NCBI RefSeq assembly: GCF_030123505.1 | Contig: NZ_CP126115.1 | Span: 820,001-884,000 of the forward strand | Length of the DNA: 64,000 nucleotides | Origin: Neobacillus sp. YX16 | GTDB taxonomy: Bacteria > Bacillota > Bacilli > Bacillales > Cytobacillaceae | Direction of reading: 5' to 3' | Shown: positions 18,054 to 26,862 of the stretch, piece by piece | Layout: every line of letters starts with the position of its first letter | Numbering within the stretch: the stretch's first letter is position 1 | Made by a program: the position numbers and the translations under genes | The notes under the pieces: model-generated | Databases searched by the model: none | What the model saw: only the letters and a program-made list of their open reading frames with translations | Told to the model about the DNA's origin: nothing

Positions 18054-18524
18054 TTATTTTAGACAGGCTTTTTTCTCCAAACTGCAAATCCACTTATAGA
18101 ATACCAATAAGATAAGTAATAGAATAGGATCAAGAATAGCGGCATGCCACAGTTTCCACCAGCCATAATGAAAATATCCCCATGGTTCAGGAAACAGAGT
18201 AATGACTTCGTAAATTAAAATGGCAATATTGAAAGCAATGAAAAAAAGCAATTGTTTCATCCATCCTCTATTATGAGGAAACCAATTTAAAAAAATCATA
18301 TTTACTGGTGGAATTAGGAACACATGAGGGAGTAAGCCCCGCCAATCCAACTCTTTATCAAAATACCAGTATGCATGGTATTTGAATTCAATAAAAATAT
18401 CGAAAAGAACTTGAAAGGCAATTGTAAATAACCAAATATGAAGAATTTGATTGCCTGATAATAATTTATTTGTTTTAAAACCAAAATAGTTAAAGGTGAA
18501 AATTGCGATTAATAGTCCTATCAT
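18054..18524 (-). CDS. CBO0543-family membrane protein
   Basis: 156 residues with about four hydrophobic helices and the family motifs YHAYWYFDKELDWRGLLPHV, PPVNMIFLNWFP and LFPEPWGYFHYGWWKLWHA. CBO0543-type proteins are common in Bacillus and Clostridium; function is unknown. Converges on the phospholipase-like gene with only six bases between stops. Confidence 0.82.
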   Translation of the reverse strand: MIGLLIAIFTFNYFGFKTNKLLSGNQILHIWLFTIAFQVLFDIFIEFKYHAYWYFDKELDWRGLLPHVFLIPPVNMIFLNWFPHNRGWMKQLLFFIAFNIAILIYEVITLFPEPWGYFHYGWWKLWHAAILDPILLLILLVFYKWICSLEKKACLK

Positions 18525-18671
18525 AATATTTCCCTTTTTTTAACTTAATGTGTCCATAATGGAAGGTACTATGCAAAGAGTAATAAGCATTCAGATAATA
18601 AATCAATATAAATTTTTACAATGAATCCTATATAGTTTTCCTCCTAATATGTCTGATATAATAGTTTATAG

Positions 18672-18702
18672 AAGTAGTGCCCTTGAAAGGTCACTACTTT
18701 TT
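18672..18702 (+). terminator. Orphan terminator-like hairpin in the 18525-18849 gap
   Basis: Stem AAGTAGTG/CACTACTT with inner CCTT/AAGG pairing and a T run, preceded by a TATAAT-like sequence (GATATAATAG). No open frame ends here, so it may close a short RNA or be an attenuator ahead of the GGDEF gene. The rest of the gap holds the GC-richer block 18750-18810 (AGGAGCTTTGGCCACAG) with no recognised riboswitch. Confidence 0.5.
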
Positions 18703-18849
18703 CTTAAATGTAGATATAGTCAGGGAAACCATTAAAATAATGAAATAACATGAAAGGAGCTTTGGCCACAGCTGTGATTATGTCAGTCAGCTGTCATGCA
18801 GCAGGCAGGACTAATCGATTTTGATTAGTTGGGAGATGAACAAATACCA

Positions 18850-19887
18850 ATGTTAAAAAAATTCGGATCACTAAATGAGCTTAAGATACGTATTTATCTT
18901 TGGGTTGTCCCATGTATTATTATTGCCCTCATCTCTAATACACTTCTACAAAATATTGATGCCACATCTAAATTTCAATTTACAATTAATAATACTCTCT
19001 CAATATGGTTTATCATCAGTTGGCTTTTACTATACAAAAGACTTTTTGTTCAATTTACTGAATACTCCAATTTGGCATTAGTCAGTTTTTATCATGTTAC
19101 GACGTTTTTTGACGCTGTCCGCAACTACATGGTAGTATCAGGCGGGTCTCTTGGAGATTTTATTATCTGGATGCCGATTATAACCTTGTTCTTTTTCTTA
19201 ACTTTAGGAACGAAACGAGGGTTATACTATTCTATTGTTATTTTTCTTACAACATTTGTTACGGGAATTATGTATATCAATAGTCTTTCCTCAGAATCAA
19301 TTGATTCGTTAGGTCAATATTACTTTGCCAATCTTGTTTACATTATTGTTCTCTATTATGCTCAGCATGTGTTTAAGACTTATGCTGATCTCGAAATGTT
19401 TAAAAAGCACGCTTACTATGATTCATTAACGAGAATTTCTAATCGCCTGCGGATTGATGAATGGCTTGAAAAGAAGCTTAAGGTTTTTGAGGATAAGAAA
19501 GAAGGATTCTCCGTTATTTTCTTTGACATTGATCATTTTAAGTTGGTCAATGATAACTATGGACATAAAATTGGTGATGAAGTCCTAGTAGAGTTAGCGG
19601 AACTCATCCAACATCAGCTAACCAATCGAGAGTTATTTGGACGTTGGGGTGGGGAAGAGTTCGTCATTATCTCTAATACAGTTGGTGAAGAAACCGTTAA
19701 GCTTGCCGAGCATTTAAGAAAGGTTGTTTCTGAACACAGCTTCAAAGGAGCGGGAAACCTAACAGCAAGTTTTGGAGTTACCAATTCTAAACCAGGTGAT
19801 AGCATAGATTCTTTATTGAATCGAGCTGATAAAGGTTTATACGCGTGTAAAAACTGCGGAAGAAATCAAGTTAGTTATATCAAATAA
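18850..19887 (+). CDS. Membrane-anchored diguanylate cyclase (GGDEF)
   Basis: About 345 residues. The N-terminal 180 residues contain six or so membrane helices of a sensory type I do not recognise. The C-terminal GGDEF domain begins at DSLTRISNRL, has SVIFFDIDHFKLVNDNYGH, and its active loop is RWGGEEF, a permitted variant, so it should make c-di-GMP. The residues where an inhibitory RxxD I-site would sit read NREL, so product inhibition is probably absent. The start is uncertain: ATG 18850 has GGGAG rather far upstream and a TTG at 18829 is in frame. A terminator follows. Confidence 0.85.
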   Translation: MLKKFGSLNELKIRIYLWVVPCIIIALISNTLLQNIDATSKFQFTINNTLSIWFIISWLLLYKRLFVQFTEYSNLALVSFYHVTTFFDAVRNYMVVSGGSLGDFIIWMPIITLFFFLTLGTKRGLYYSIVIFLTTFVTGIMYINSLSSESIDSLGQYYFANLVYIIVLYYAQHVFKTYADLEMFKKHAYYDSLTRISNRLRIDEWLEKKLKVFEDKKEGFSVIFFDIDHFKLVNDNYGHKIGDEVLVELAELIQHQLTNRELFGRWGGEEFVIISNTVGEETVKLAEHLRKVVSEHSFKGAGNLTASFGVTNSKPGDSIDSLLNRADKGLYACKNCGRNQVSYIK

Positions 19888-19888
19888 A

Positions 19889-19923
19889 GGGTTGGTGCGA
19901 GATTGGGCACCAACCCATTTTTT
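19889..19923 (+). terminator. Rho-independent terminator after GGDEF gene
   Basis: Stem GGGTTGGTGC/GCACCAACCC with a T run. Confidence 0.9.
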
Positions 19924-19965
19924 ATTTCTAAAGGTTTTGAATTTCTCAATTCAGCAGCGTCACTT

Positions 19966-20265
19966 TCATTGCCTAAATGGAAATTCTGCACCTTCCGTAC
20001 GAATTCTTCCGTTTCTAACATCAATATTTCCTTCTATTTTTCCATCCTTAGAAATAACATGGACGATATACGTTCCTTCACCGGGATAGTAGGAGATGTT
20101 TGTAATCTTAAAGGATTCATCAGGATAATTTTCCTTAAGGTAGGCAGAGACGAGTTCTCTGCTATTTTCCTTTGTGGCAGGGTTTCCATTTAAAGAGGAA
20201 TAGATGAAAACAGACAAGAGCAACACGATACCAATAATTGATAAAAAAATAGCTTTAGCCTTCAT
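19966..20265 (-). CDS. Small anchored extracytoplasmic protein of unknown function
   Basis: 99 residues: an N-terminal membrane anchor (about residues 5-25, IFLSIIGIVLLLSVFIY) and a C-terminal domain with FKITNISYYPGEGTYIVHV and GNIDVRNGRI, a PepSY-like or DUF3139-like beta-alpha pattern. AAGGGGTG lies 12 bases before the ATG, somewhat far. Function unknown. Confidence 0.68.
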   Translation of the reverse strand: MKAKAIFLSIIGIVLLLSVFIYSSLNGNPATKENSRELVSAYLKENYPDESFKITNISYYPGEGTYIVHVISKDGKIEGNIDVRNGRIRTEGAEFPFRQ

Positions 20266-20384
20266 AAAGGATATACACCCCTTAATCTAATATAATGATT
20301 TTCTATTTACATTATAGTGTAAAATTACACTTTTTGATACAATTTTATTTTAGAAAAGGCTATGTTAAAGCTTAATATTGATTT

Positions 20385-20447
20385 TGGCACTCTATTGATT
20401 TGTGCGGAAGGCGTGAGACTCCTGCAGCACAAATCAACAGCCGAGTA
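20385..20447. repeat. Internally deleted copy of the palindromic element at 4281
   Basis: The left end (TGGCACT, then ATTGATTTGTGCGGAAGG and GAGACTCCTGCAG) and the right inner end (CACAAATCAACAGCC) match the 4281-4438 element, but about 85 central bases are missing. The left flanks also match (TATGTTAAAGCT upstream of both), so the shared unit is longer than the element. Confidence 0.72.
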
Positions 20448-20469
20448 TAACCGAACCTTAAAAAAAGAA

Positions 20470-20795
20470 AAAAGGGCAAAAAAAGAGCCCGGTACACTTG
20501 TACCAAGCAAATTATGGGACGTTTTAAGAATATGGTTCCTTAAACCTTAAGACTCAATTAAGTTATCTTTATAATAAGATAAACATTTGTAGAAGTTATA
20601 GAGAAGTTATGTGGAATTTGTGAAGATGAATTTTTGGCGAAAAAAAGGATTGGTACACTCAGTACCAATCAAATTATAGGAAGTTTTTAAGAATAAGGTT
20701 CCTAAAACCTAAGTCCTTAATAAGTTATCTTTATAATAAGATAAACATTTGTAGAAGTTATAGAGAAGTTATGTGGAATTTATGAAGATTTATTC
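20470..20795 (+). repeat. Tandem duplication of about 161 bp
   Basis: Two direct copies offset by about 161 bases. Each starts with a hairpin GGTACACTTGTACC (20491) or GGTACACTCAGTACC (20652), continues with AAGAATA-GGTTCCT, and ends with a nearly identical 69-base block (from 20559 and from 20721) containing TTATCTTTATAATAAGATAA, itself a palindrome. No open frame is conserved. It lies directly upstream of the secreted-protein gene at 20867 and could be leader RNA or duplicated promoter. Confidence 0.75.
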
Positions 20796-20866
20796 TAAAG
20801 AGTGAAAGTAAATAAAATATCTAATAATAATTGTGCAGTTTCAATTTATTATTAGGAGATGATTTT

Positions 20867-21523
20867 TTGAGCAGATATTTAACCAGATTCATGCTTTTGT
20901 TTCTTTCATTTGTATTAATCTTCCCTGCTTTCACAAATGCGGAAGAGAACAAACAGGCTGAGCAACATACGCAAGCGCAGCCACTTAGTCAGAAAACTGT
21001 CCAACTTAGGGTTGATTTGAGGCATCTTTGGAATGAACACGCTTTTTGGACAGAAAAGTTTATAGTTAGTTCAATTGCAGGGCTAGAGGACCAAGCACAG
21101 GTGCTAGCAAGATTATTAAAAAACCAGGACGATTTAGGAAATGCCATTAAACCCTTTTACGGAGAGGAAGCCGGCAACAAACTTGGTCAGTTGTTGAGAG
21201 AACATATTCAAATTGCCGGTAAAGTGGTGGCTGCAGGGAAAAGCGGGAATCAGGCTGATTTCAAAAAGTACAATGCCGAGTGGTTTAAAAATGCAGATGA
21301 TATTACTAACTTTTTAACTGCTGCAAATCCAAATTACAATAAAAAAGTATTGAAAGAAATGATGTATACGCATTTAAAACTAATCACAGATGGTGTGGTT
21401 GCCAAACTGAATAAGGATTGGAATGCGAATATTACGGCCTTAGACAAAAATCAAGAACATCTAATGCATATGTCAGATTTTCTTGCAGACGGAATTATCA
21501 AGCAGTTTCCTAATAAGTTTTAA
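20867..21523 (+). CDS. Secreted helical protein of unknown function
   Basis: 218 residues from TTG 20867 (AGGAG ten bases upstream). A signal peptide is clear: MSRYLTRFMLLFLSFVLIFP, with a likely AxA-type cleavage after FTNA. The mature part is alpha-helical with VDLRHLWNEHAFWTEKF, YGEEAGNKLGQLLREH and PNYNKKVLKEMMYTHLKL, found in Bacillus proteins variously named glycosyltransferase or acetylglutamate kinase without support. The conserved His, Glu and Trp residues suggest a four-helix bundle that may bind a metal or small ligand (inference). Confidence 0.78.
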   Translation: MSRYLTRFMLLFLSFVLIFPAFTNAEENKQAEQHTQAQPLSQKTVQLRVDLRHLWNEHAFWTEKFIVSSIAGLEDQAQVLARLLKNQDDLGNAIKPFYGEEAGNKLGQLLREHIQIAGKVVAAGKSGNQADFKKYNAEWFKNADDITNFLTAANPNYNKKVLKEMMYTHLKLITDGVVAKLNKDWNANITALDKNQEHLMHMSDFLADGIIKQFPNKF

Positions 21524-21528
21524 GAAAA

Positions 21529-21565
21529 ATGGAGCCCAACTTTGTGGTTGGGACTCCATTTTTTT
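21529..21565. terminator. Bidirectional terminator
   Basis: Stem ATGGAGCCCAAC/GTTGGGACTCCAT with a T run, between convergent genes. Confidence 0.85.
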
Positions 21566-22865
21566 AATGCGGTAAAAATGCAAGCTGATAAAAGAACAAA
21601 ACGGCGAATACATAGAGAAGCGGGTGAACCTCACGCCATTTTCCTTTAGCAATCTTTAAGAGCGGATAGCTGATGAAACCAAGTGCAATTCCAGTTGCAA
21701 TGCTCGAGGTTAACGGCATACTCAAAATCACAAGGAATGCAGGAAAAGCTTCATCTAATTCGTCCCATTTAATCTTCGCTATGCTTCCCATCATCATGCT
21801 GCCTACAATAATAAGAGCAGGTGCGGTAATCGCAGAAATCCCTGACACTGCACTGACAAGAGGTCCAAAGAATGCTGACAAAATAAATAAGACAGAAACG
21901 GTAAGAGACGTTAAGCCAGTTCGTCCTCCTGCAGCCACTCCTGAAGTGGATTCAATATATGCTGTTGTTGGACTTGTACCAAACATAGCACCAATTGAGG
22001 TTGCAATAGAGTCTGAAAGTAAGGCTTGGCGTGCACGTGGAAATTTCCCATTTTTCATTAATCCAGCCTGATTAGCAACACCAATCATTGTGCCAGTAGT
22101 ATCAAAAATCGTTACTAAAATAAATGAAAAAACAACGGCATATAGACTGTGCCCAATGACATCACTTAAAGCTGTAATAGGGTTTCCTACCATTAATCCT
22201 TCAGGAAGAGATGGAAGTGATACAAATCCTTGATCAAAAGAAAGCTGGTTCGTAAAAAAGGCGATTAGCCCAGTAATAATCATTCCAAAAAATAAAGCTC
22301 CATTGATTCGCAGCACCATCAGTATTAATGTAATGGCCAGTCCGACAATTGCAAGCGCAGCTGAAGGAGATTTAAGATCACCCAAACCGACAAGATTGGT
22401 GGGATGAGCAGTAATGATATGCGTAAGTCTTAAACCAATGAAGGCAATAAATAAACCAATACCTGCTGTAATCCCATGTTTGAGGTTTTCTGGAATCGCA
22501 TCAATTAATTTTTCTCTGAAAGGTGTTAAAGACAAGATAACAAAGATGATACCGGCAATAAAAACAGCTGCAAAGGCTGTTTCATAGTTAATATTTTGCC
22601 CTCCGCCAACGACTGAATAGGCGAAGTATGCGTTAAGTCCCATTCCAGGTGCAATGGCGATTGGATAATTTGCGAATAATGCCATCCAAAGTGTCCCAAC
22701 AACTGCAGAGATAATCGTTGCTGTGAATACTTGTTCGAAGGGTACACCTGCGTCTGCGAGAATGACTGGGTTCACAACAACGATATAAACCATTGTAAAG
22801 AAAGTCGTAATTCCCGCGAGTAGTTCTGTTTTTGTATTTGTTTGGTTTTCTTTAAGTTTAAACAT
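21564..22865 (-). CDS. pbuG: Hypoxanthine/guanine permease (AzgA/PbuG type)
   Basis: A 433-residue nucleobase permease with about 12 to 14 membrane segments. Family motifs are TELLAGITTFFTMVYI, IAPGMGLNAYFAY and the second substrate motif FDTTGTMIGVANQAG; ATSIGAMFGTSPTTAYIES follows. It imports hypoxanthine or guanine with protons. ATG 22865 has GGAGG six bases upstream, so the eight-residue longer reading is discarded. A PurR box pair in the promoter supports purine control. Whether it is PbuG or PbuO by name is not decidable here. Confidence 0.88.
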   Translation of the reverse strand: MFKLKENQTNTKTELLAGITTFFTMVYIVVVNPVILADAGVPFEQVFTATIISAVVGTLWMALFANYPIAIAPGMGLNAYFAYSVVGGGQNINYETAFAAVFIAGIIFVILSLTPFREKLIDAIPENLKHGITAGIGLFIAFIGLRLTHIITAHPTNLVGLGDLKSPSAALAIVGLAITLILMVLRINGALFFGMIITGLIAFFTNQLSFDQGFVSLPSLPEGLMVGNPITALSDVIGHSLYAVVFSFILVTIFDTTGTMIGVANQAGLMKNGKFPRARQALLSDSIATSIGAMFGTSPTTAYIESTSGVAAGGRTGLTSLTVSVLFILSAFFGPLVSAVSGISAITAPALIIVGSMMMGSIAKIKWDELDEAFPAFLVILSMPLTSSIATGIALGFISYPLLKIAKGKWREVHPLLYVFAVLFFYQLAFLPH

Positions 22866-22876
22866 AGGATTCCTCC

Positions 22877-22921
22877 AAAACGCGAACATTTTTTAATAAC
22901 TTATATATAATATTCGCTTTT
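22877..22921 (-). promoter_or_regulatory. PurR box pair upstream of the purine permease
   Basis: Two inverted boxes, ACGCGAACATT (22880-22890) and AATATTCGCTTTT (22909-22921), 18 bases apart, match the Bacillus PurBox AWWWCCGAACWWT arrangement. PurR would repress when PRPP is low. Confidence 0.6.
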
Positions 22922-23040
22922 AACGAGAATTTCAATCCTACTTAAAAATAAAACAAAATTTGCAATAAAAAAATAAAACCCTTTTCCCTGCTTAATAGTC
23001 TAATATTTAGTCACAGGGACTCGAGGGGCGGGGATCGTAA

Positions 23041-23562
23041 ATGAATGATGAAAAAATAGTACAGCGTGCTATTGAAGGGGATGACACAGCTTTTCTTAAT
23101 TTAATCCAGCTGTACAAGATAGATTTATATAAGACTGGATACTCCTTTTTGAAAAATGAAGAAGATGTACTGGAGGCCATTCAAGAAGTTACCTACCGGG
23201 CTTATAAGAATATACGCAATGTTAGGGAAGCTTCTTATTTTAAAACATGGCTGATTCGTATCATGATTAATTATTGTAATGATCAGTTGAAAAAGAAAAA
23301 TCGTGTAGTGCTGGGGGAAGAGGTTTTGAATTTCCAAGGTAGTGCGGATAATTATTTTGCTATGGAAATTCAAGAAGCGATGCTCACTTTAGATGATCGC
23401 TCACGAGAAATTCTAACCCTAAAATACTTTCATGATTTGAAAATAAAGGACATTGCAGATTCCATGAAGCGGCCTGAAGGAACCGTGAAGACTTGGTTGA
23501 ACAAAGCCTTAAAGTCACTTCGCGAAAAGTTAGAAGAGAAGGGTGGGAAAGTAAATGTATAA
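23041..23562 (+). CDS. ECF RNA polymerase sigma factor
   Basis: 173 residues. Region 2 is AFLNLIQLYKIDLYKTGYSFL with DVLEAIQEVTYRAYKNI, and region 4 is LTLKYFHDLKIKDIADSM followed by PEGTVKTWLNKALKSLRE, a standard helix-turn-helix. It directs RNA polymerase to stress promoters; its target is unknown. The stop overlaps the start of the DUF4179 gene, its likely anti-sigma, by eight bases. Confidence 0.9.
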   Translation: MNDEKIVQRAIEGDDTAFLNLIQLYKIDLYKTGYSFLKNEEDVLEAIQEVTYRAYKNIRNVREASYFKTWLIRIMINYCNDQLKKKNRVVLGEEVLNFQGSADNYFAMEIQEAMLTLDDRSREILTLKYFHDLKIKDIADSMKRPEGTVKTWLNKALKSLREKLEEKGGKVNV

Positions 23563-24871
23563 GAGGGAGGAGAAAAAATTAACTGAATACAAGCATTCCT
23601 ATGATGATATTAAAATCCCACTAGATTCACTAGATGAGGCTATACTAACTGGTTTTCAAAAAGCCAAAGCAGAAGAAGTTAGGAAACCTCGAAATAGAAA
23701 AATGCTTTTCAGTTTTATGGCAGCAGCTATACTTTTCTTTGGATTTTTCACATCCATTAAGCTATCCCCAGCATTTGCATCTTATGTTGCAGACATCCCG
23801 GGAATGGAGAAGATAATAGAATTAATTCGTGGTGACAAGGGGCGTATGCAGGCCATTGAAAATAGCTATTATCAAGAAATTGGGGTCTCACAAGAAAAGA
23901 ACGGTGTTGAAATTTCTATAGATGGAGCGATTGCAGATGAGAATGGATTAGTCCTTTTTTATTCCATTGAATCTGCTGAAAAACAAAAGGAGGTTATCCT
24001 TGAAGAAGTGGGGTTATTTAACCAAAATGGTCAGAAGCTAAACTGGAGCTCTGCATCAATTGGAAGCCACCATACTTCTGAAGAGGGAGAAACAGCTTAT
24101 AATGGATCGCTCGAATACTTCTTTGACAGCCCGCCTCATCAAAAAGATTTTGAAATAAAATTAAAGATAAAAAGTGATCAACAAACGGCTGACTACAGGC
24201 TTTCTTTCTCTTTAAATAAAGATGTAAAGACGAAAAAGACATACAAAATAAATAAAACGGTGACGATTGAAGGACAAAAAATAACCTTTGCAGAAGCAGA
24301 CGTATATCCTTTAAGGGTTGCCGTTCATGTGAAAATGGACCCGGCAAATTCTAAAAAACTGCTTAACTTTGATGATATAAGGCTGGTAGATGAAAATGGG
24401 GAAGTATGGAATAAAATAAATAATGGGGTAATTGCAAGTAGAATTTCTGAAAATGAAGCGATTATCTATTTGCAAAGCAACTATTTTAACAATCCAGAGA
24501 AGTTGTATTTAGAGGTAAATAAGATTCAGGCAGTAGATAAAAGTGAAGCCTTTGTAGTAGTGGATACAGAAAAGGAACAACTTTTGACGAAACCATCAGG
24601 AAATCAGTTATATGATTTCGAGCTACAAGAAGATTATCTGATGTTTAAACTCCAAACTGAAGAGGAGTTTAACTATTTTCTATTTGGGGGAATCACAGAT
24701 GGAAATGGTGCCGAAGTAACTCCAAAACAAACAGAAAATCTGGGTACTGAAGGTGAAGTTGAACTGCGGGTAAATATCCCTGATTTGAAAAAGGTTAAAA
24801 GTCCGATTAGTCTGGAGCTTAGCTTTTTCCCGAGTTGGATTGAGGGGGACGAGAAGGTGAGGATAAAATAA
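23555..24871 (+). CDS. DUF4179 anti-sigma factor-like membrane protein
   Basis: 438 residues. A cytoplasmic N-terminal segment (residues 1-45) with KIPLDSLDEAILTGFQKAK should bind the sigma factor; one membrane helix follows (about 50-68), then YVADIPGMEKIIELIRG and a large extracytoplasmic beta-rich DUF4179 region with GVEISIDGAIADENGLVLFY. This layout is the usual partner of an ECF sigma in Bacilli. Translationally coupled to the sigma gene. Signal unknown. Confidence 0.87.
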   Translation: MYKREEKKLTEYKHSYDDIKIPLDSLDEAILTGFQKAKAEEVRKPRNRKMLFSFMAAAILFFGFFTSIKLSPAFASYVADIPGMEKIIELIRGDKGRMQAIENSYYQEIGVSQEKNGVEISIDGAIADENGLVLFYSIESAEKQKEVILEEVGLFNQNGQKLNWSSASIGSHHTSEEGETAYNGSLEYFFDSPPHQKDFEIKLKIKSDQQTADYRLSFSLNKDVKTKKTYKINKTVTIEGQKITFAEADVYPLRVAVHVKMDPANSKKLLNFDDIRLVDENGEVWNKINNGVIASRISENEAIIYLQSNYFNNPEKLYLEVNKIQAVDKSEAFVVVDTEKEQLLTKPSGNQLYDFELQEDYLMFKLQTEEEFNYFLFGGITDGNGAEVTPKQTENLGTEGEVELRVNIPDLKKVKSPISLELSFFPSWIEGDEKVRIK

Positions 24872-24875
24872 AAAT

Positions 24876-24897
24876 GAGCCCTTGGGCTCTTTTTTTT
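24876..24897 (+). terminator. Rho-independent terminator of the sigma/anti-sigma operon
   Basis: Stem GAGCCC/GGGCTC, TT loop, eight T residues. Confidence 0.88.
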
Positions 24898-25135
24898 ATC
24901 CCCAAATCTCATCAAGAGTCTCTCGAAATATCTGATTTAATTGTTCGGTAGGGTCGGTTTTATCAACTGATATTACTTGTACATATACACTCTCGATTAA
25001 CCTAGTAATAAATGAATATATTCGCTACATAATGTTAATTCTCTTTTTGCGCTTAACCTGACCAAACTTAAAAATAGGATAGAAAATGCAAAAAGGAATT
25101 TACAGTTACCAAAAGAGCTGAATAAGGAATAAAAA

Positions 25136-25169
25136 AGGGTGGCTCATCGTCTTAGCATGATGGCCACCT
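25136..25169 (-). terminator. Terminator of tatA
   Basis: Stem GGTGGC/GCCACC with inner ATCAT/GATGA pairing, just after the tatA stop. The gap 24898-25135 upstream holds only a 35-codon open remnant without a start. Confidence 0.6.
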
Positions 25170-25179
25170 CTAATATCAG

Positions 25180-25353
25180 CTACTCTTTTTCTTTTTCGTG
25201 ATTATCATCCATGAGCCCTTTTGTTGATTGCCTAAATTCTCTAAGTGTTGAGCCGAATGCTCTTCCGATTTCTGGTAACTTGGAAGGACCAAAAATAATA
25301 AGGGCGAGCATTATAATTAGTATTAAACCTGGTATTCCGATATTTTGAAGCAT
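25180..25353 (-). CDS. tatA: Twin-arginine translocase subunit TatA
   Basis: 57 residues from ATG 25353 with GGAGGGAAACT upstream. The protein is a minimal TatA: an N-terminal membrane helix ([17 protein letters not shown]), the [14 protein letters not shown] hinge and amphipathic helix, then KEFRQ-like EFRQSTKGL and a charged tail. It forms the pore part of Tat protein export. It lies a few genes from a multicopper oxidase that carries a Tat signal, suggesting a dedicated pairing. No tatC is in the window. Confidence 0.88.
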   Translation of the reverse strand: MLQNIGIPGLILIIMLALIIFGPSKLPEIGRAFGSTLREFRQSTKGLMDDNHEKEKE

Positions 25354-25413
25354 AGTTTCCCTCCTAATATATTTTTTGTAATTCCTCTTTGAATCACCAT
25401 TTCTACATAAAAT

Positions 25414-25638
25414 TCAGGAAAAAAACTCGTTAATGTCAATTTCCTTACCAAGTTTTTTTAATCCTTGATTAATCTTACTTATTGTGGAAAATCTCGGACG
25501 ATAGTCCTGATTGTAACATAATTTTAAGATCGTACTTTTACTAAGATTTGATACTCTTTCTAACTCAAATATATTAACGCCTTTTTGTTCATCCATCCAT
25601 TTACCAAACTTACTTCTTTTTTCAAAGCCCATTACCAT
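25414..25638 (-). CDS. Small helix-turn-helix regulator (XRE-like)
   Basis: 74 residues or 72 if ATG 25632 is used; no clear ribosome site decides. KFGKWMDEQKGVNIFELERVSNLSKSTILKLC matches a Cro/CI-type helix-turn-helix, followed by RPRFSTISKINQGLKKLGKEID. Single-domain, cytoplasmic. It sits between tatA and the ZIP gene and could regulate the metal/oxidase cluster; that is inference. Confidence 0.7.
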   Translation of the reverse strand: MVMGFEKRSKFGKWMDEQKGVNIFELERVSNLSKSTILKLCYNQDYRPRFSTISKINQGLKKLGKEIDINEFFS

Positions 25639-25677
25639 TCACGCTTTCATTTATATTAATTTGACATTGATTAGAGC

Positions 25678-26847
25678 TTAAAATTTTACAAAAAAAGCTG
25701 TAAAATACATGATTAATATTCCGAGTGTAATGCCCGAAAAATTCATCCATGATACGAAAGGTTCATTATTCTTTTTGTGATCTTCCATTAGCATTTTGGA
25801 GATTACGAAAATCACTTGTAATATAGCCCCAGCTCCTATACCAAGGAAAACTGCACCCCAAATTGGTGAAAAGATAAACCCTCCGAACCAAGTTCCCAAA
25901 ATGGCTGGTGCACCTGCTATTGTACCTAATAAAACAAATTGGCTAATTTTTGGTTTAGTATTTAATAATGGGGCAGCAATTCCTATCCCCTCAGTAATAT
26001 TGTGCAGAGTAAATCCTATTATTAAAAACGTACCTAATGCAGCCTCACCAAGTGCAAAGGAAGAACCTATCGCTAACCCTTCACCAAAATTATGAAGTCC
26101 AATCCCTGTTGCCATTAATAAAGCAATTCCAAGTGGTGAATAACCATTTCGTTTTTGCCTTTGTTGTTGGTACTGGTCGAACCCAATCAACAGGAGAAAT
26201 GAAAGGACGGTGCTAATAATTACTACCATGTTTCCTTGGAAGACAGAAGGGGCTTCTGCACCAATTTCAAATCCGTCGAATAGAGTCCCAAAGAACAAGA
26301 ATAGTAGGAGACCAACTGTGAGAGCCAGAATGGCATTTATCCAACTTTTCTTCAAACGTTTCATAAATGGATACCATAATAATCCTAGAGTAATGGGAAC
26401 AATCCCTACATAGAAGCCAATAAATCCGTAATTCAAAACATTTTCCCAAGATAATTCGGGAGTTAATGTAGCAGCATCTATTGCTGCTTCCGTTATTATT
26501 CCATTCTCAGATATTAATAAAATGGTATGGGGGTCGCCTTCAACCCATGGATAATTAATGGTTACCTTTGCATCATCAAACCGTTTAAGTGTAGAATCTG
26601 GGGTCATGGAAAATGTCCACACAGAATCATCAACAATCACTTGAGAAATGGTAAATGAATCAGGACCAGTATTACTGACATCTAGCACAAATCCTGATGG
26701 CACAATTTTAATTTGGTCAATATTTAGGACTTCTATTGGAGCAGCAGGTTCTCGTTCAACTCCAGCCCCATTTTTAAATACCCATCCCAATACAAGCATT
26801 AACAGCACAAGTGGAATAAGACCTGTAATCAACCATTTTGATTTCAT
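25678..26847 (-). CDS. ZIP-family metal permease with extra N-terminal domain
   Basis: 389 residues from ATG 26847 (AAAGGAG eight bases upstream). A signal-anchor helix is followed by an extracytoplasmic domain of about 90 residues (IKIVPSGFVLDVSNTGPD, cupredoxin-like), then about eight membrane helices. ZIP metal motifs are GLHNFGEGLAIGS in helix IV and TLHNITEGIGIAAP in helix V, with the usual His and Glu ligands. It should carry Zn, Fe or similar divalent metals into the cytoplasm. The outer domain is unusual for ZIP and may deliver or sense metal. Lies 15 bases after the multicopper oxidase and is probably in its operon. Confidence 0.85.
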   Translation of the reverse strand: MKSKWLITGLIPLVLLMLVLGWVFKNGAGVEREPAAPIEVLNIDQIKIVPSGFVLDVSNTGPDSFTISQVIVDDSVWTFSMTPDSTLKRFDDAKVTINYPWVEGDPHTILLISENGIITEAAIDAATLTPELSWENVLNYGFIGFYVGIVPITLGLLWYPFMKRLKKSWINAILALTVGLLLFLFFGTLFDGFEIGAEAPSVFQGNMVVIISTVLSFLLLIGFDQYQQQRQKRNGYSPLGIALLMATGIGLHNFGEGLAIGSSFALGEAALGTFLIIGFTLHNITEGIGIAAPLLNTKPKISQFVLLGTIAGAPAILGTWFGGFIFSPIWGAVFLGIGAGAILQVIFVISKMLMEDHKKNNEPFVSWMNFSGITLGILIMYFTAFFVKF

Positions 26848-26862
26848 GATAGTCACTCCTTT

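Noticed and set aside
18715..18830. Possible c-di-GMP (GEMM) riboswitch before the GGDEF gene
   Set aside because: AGGGAAACCATT resembles part of the GEMM core but the GGACGCAAAGC motif and both helices are missing; I would not call it.
24900..25010. Minus-strand coding-like remnant ending in DPTEQLNQIFRETLDEIWG
   Set aside because: No start codon or ribosome site and only about 35 codons; family not recognised. Could be the tail of a lost gene but cannot be supported further.
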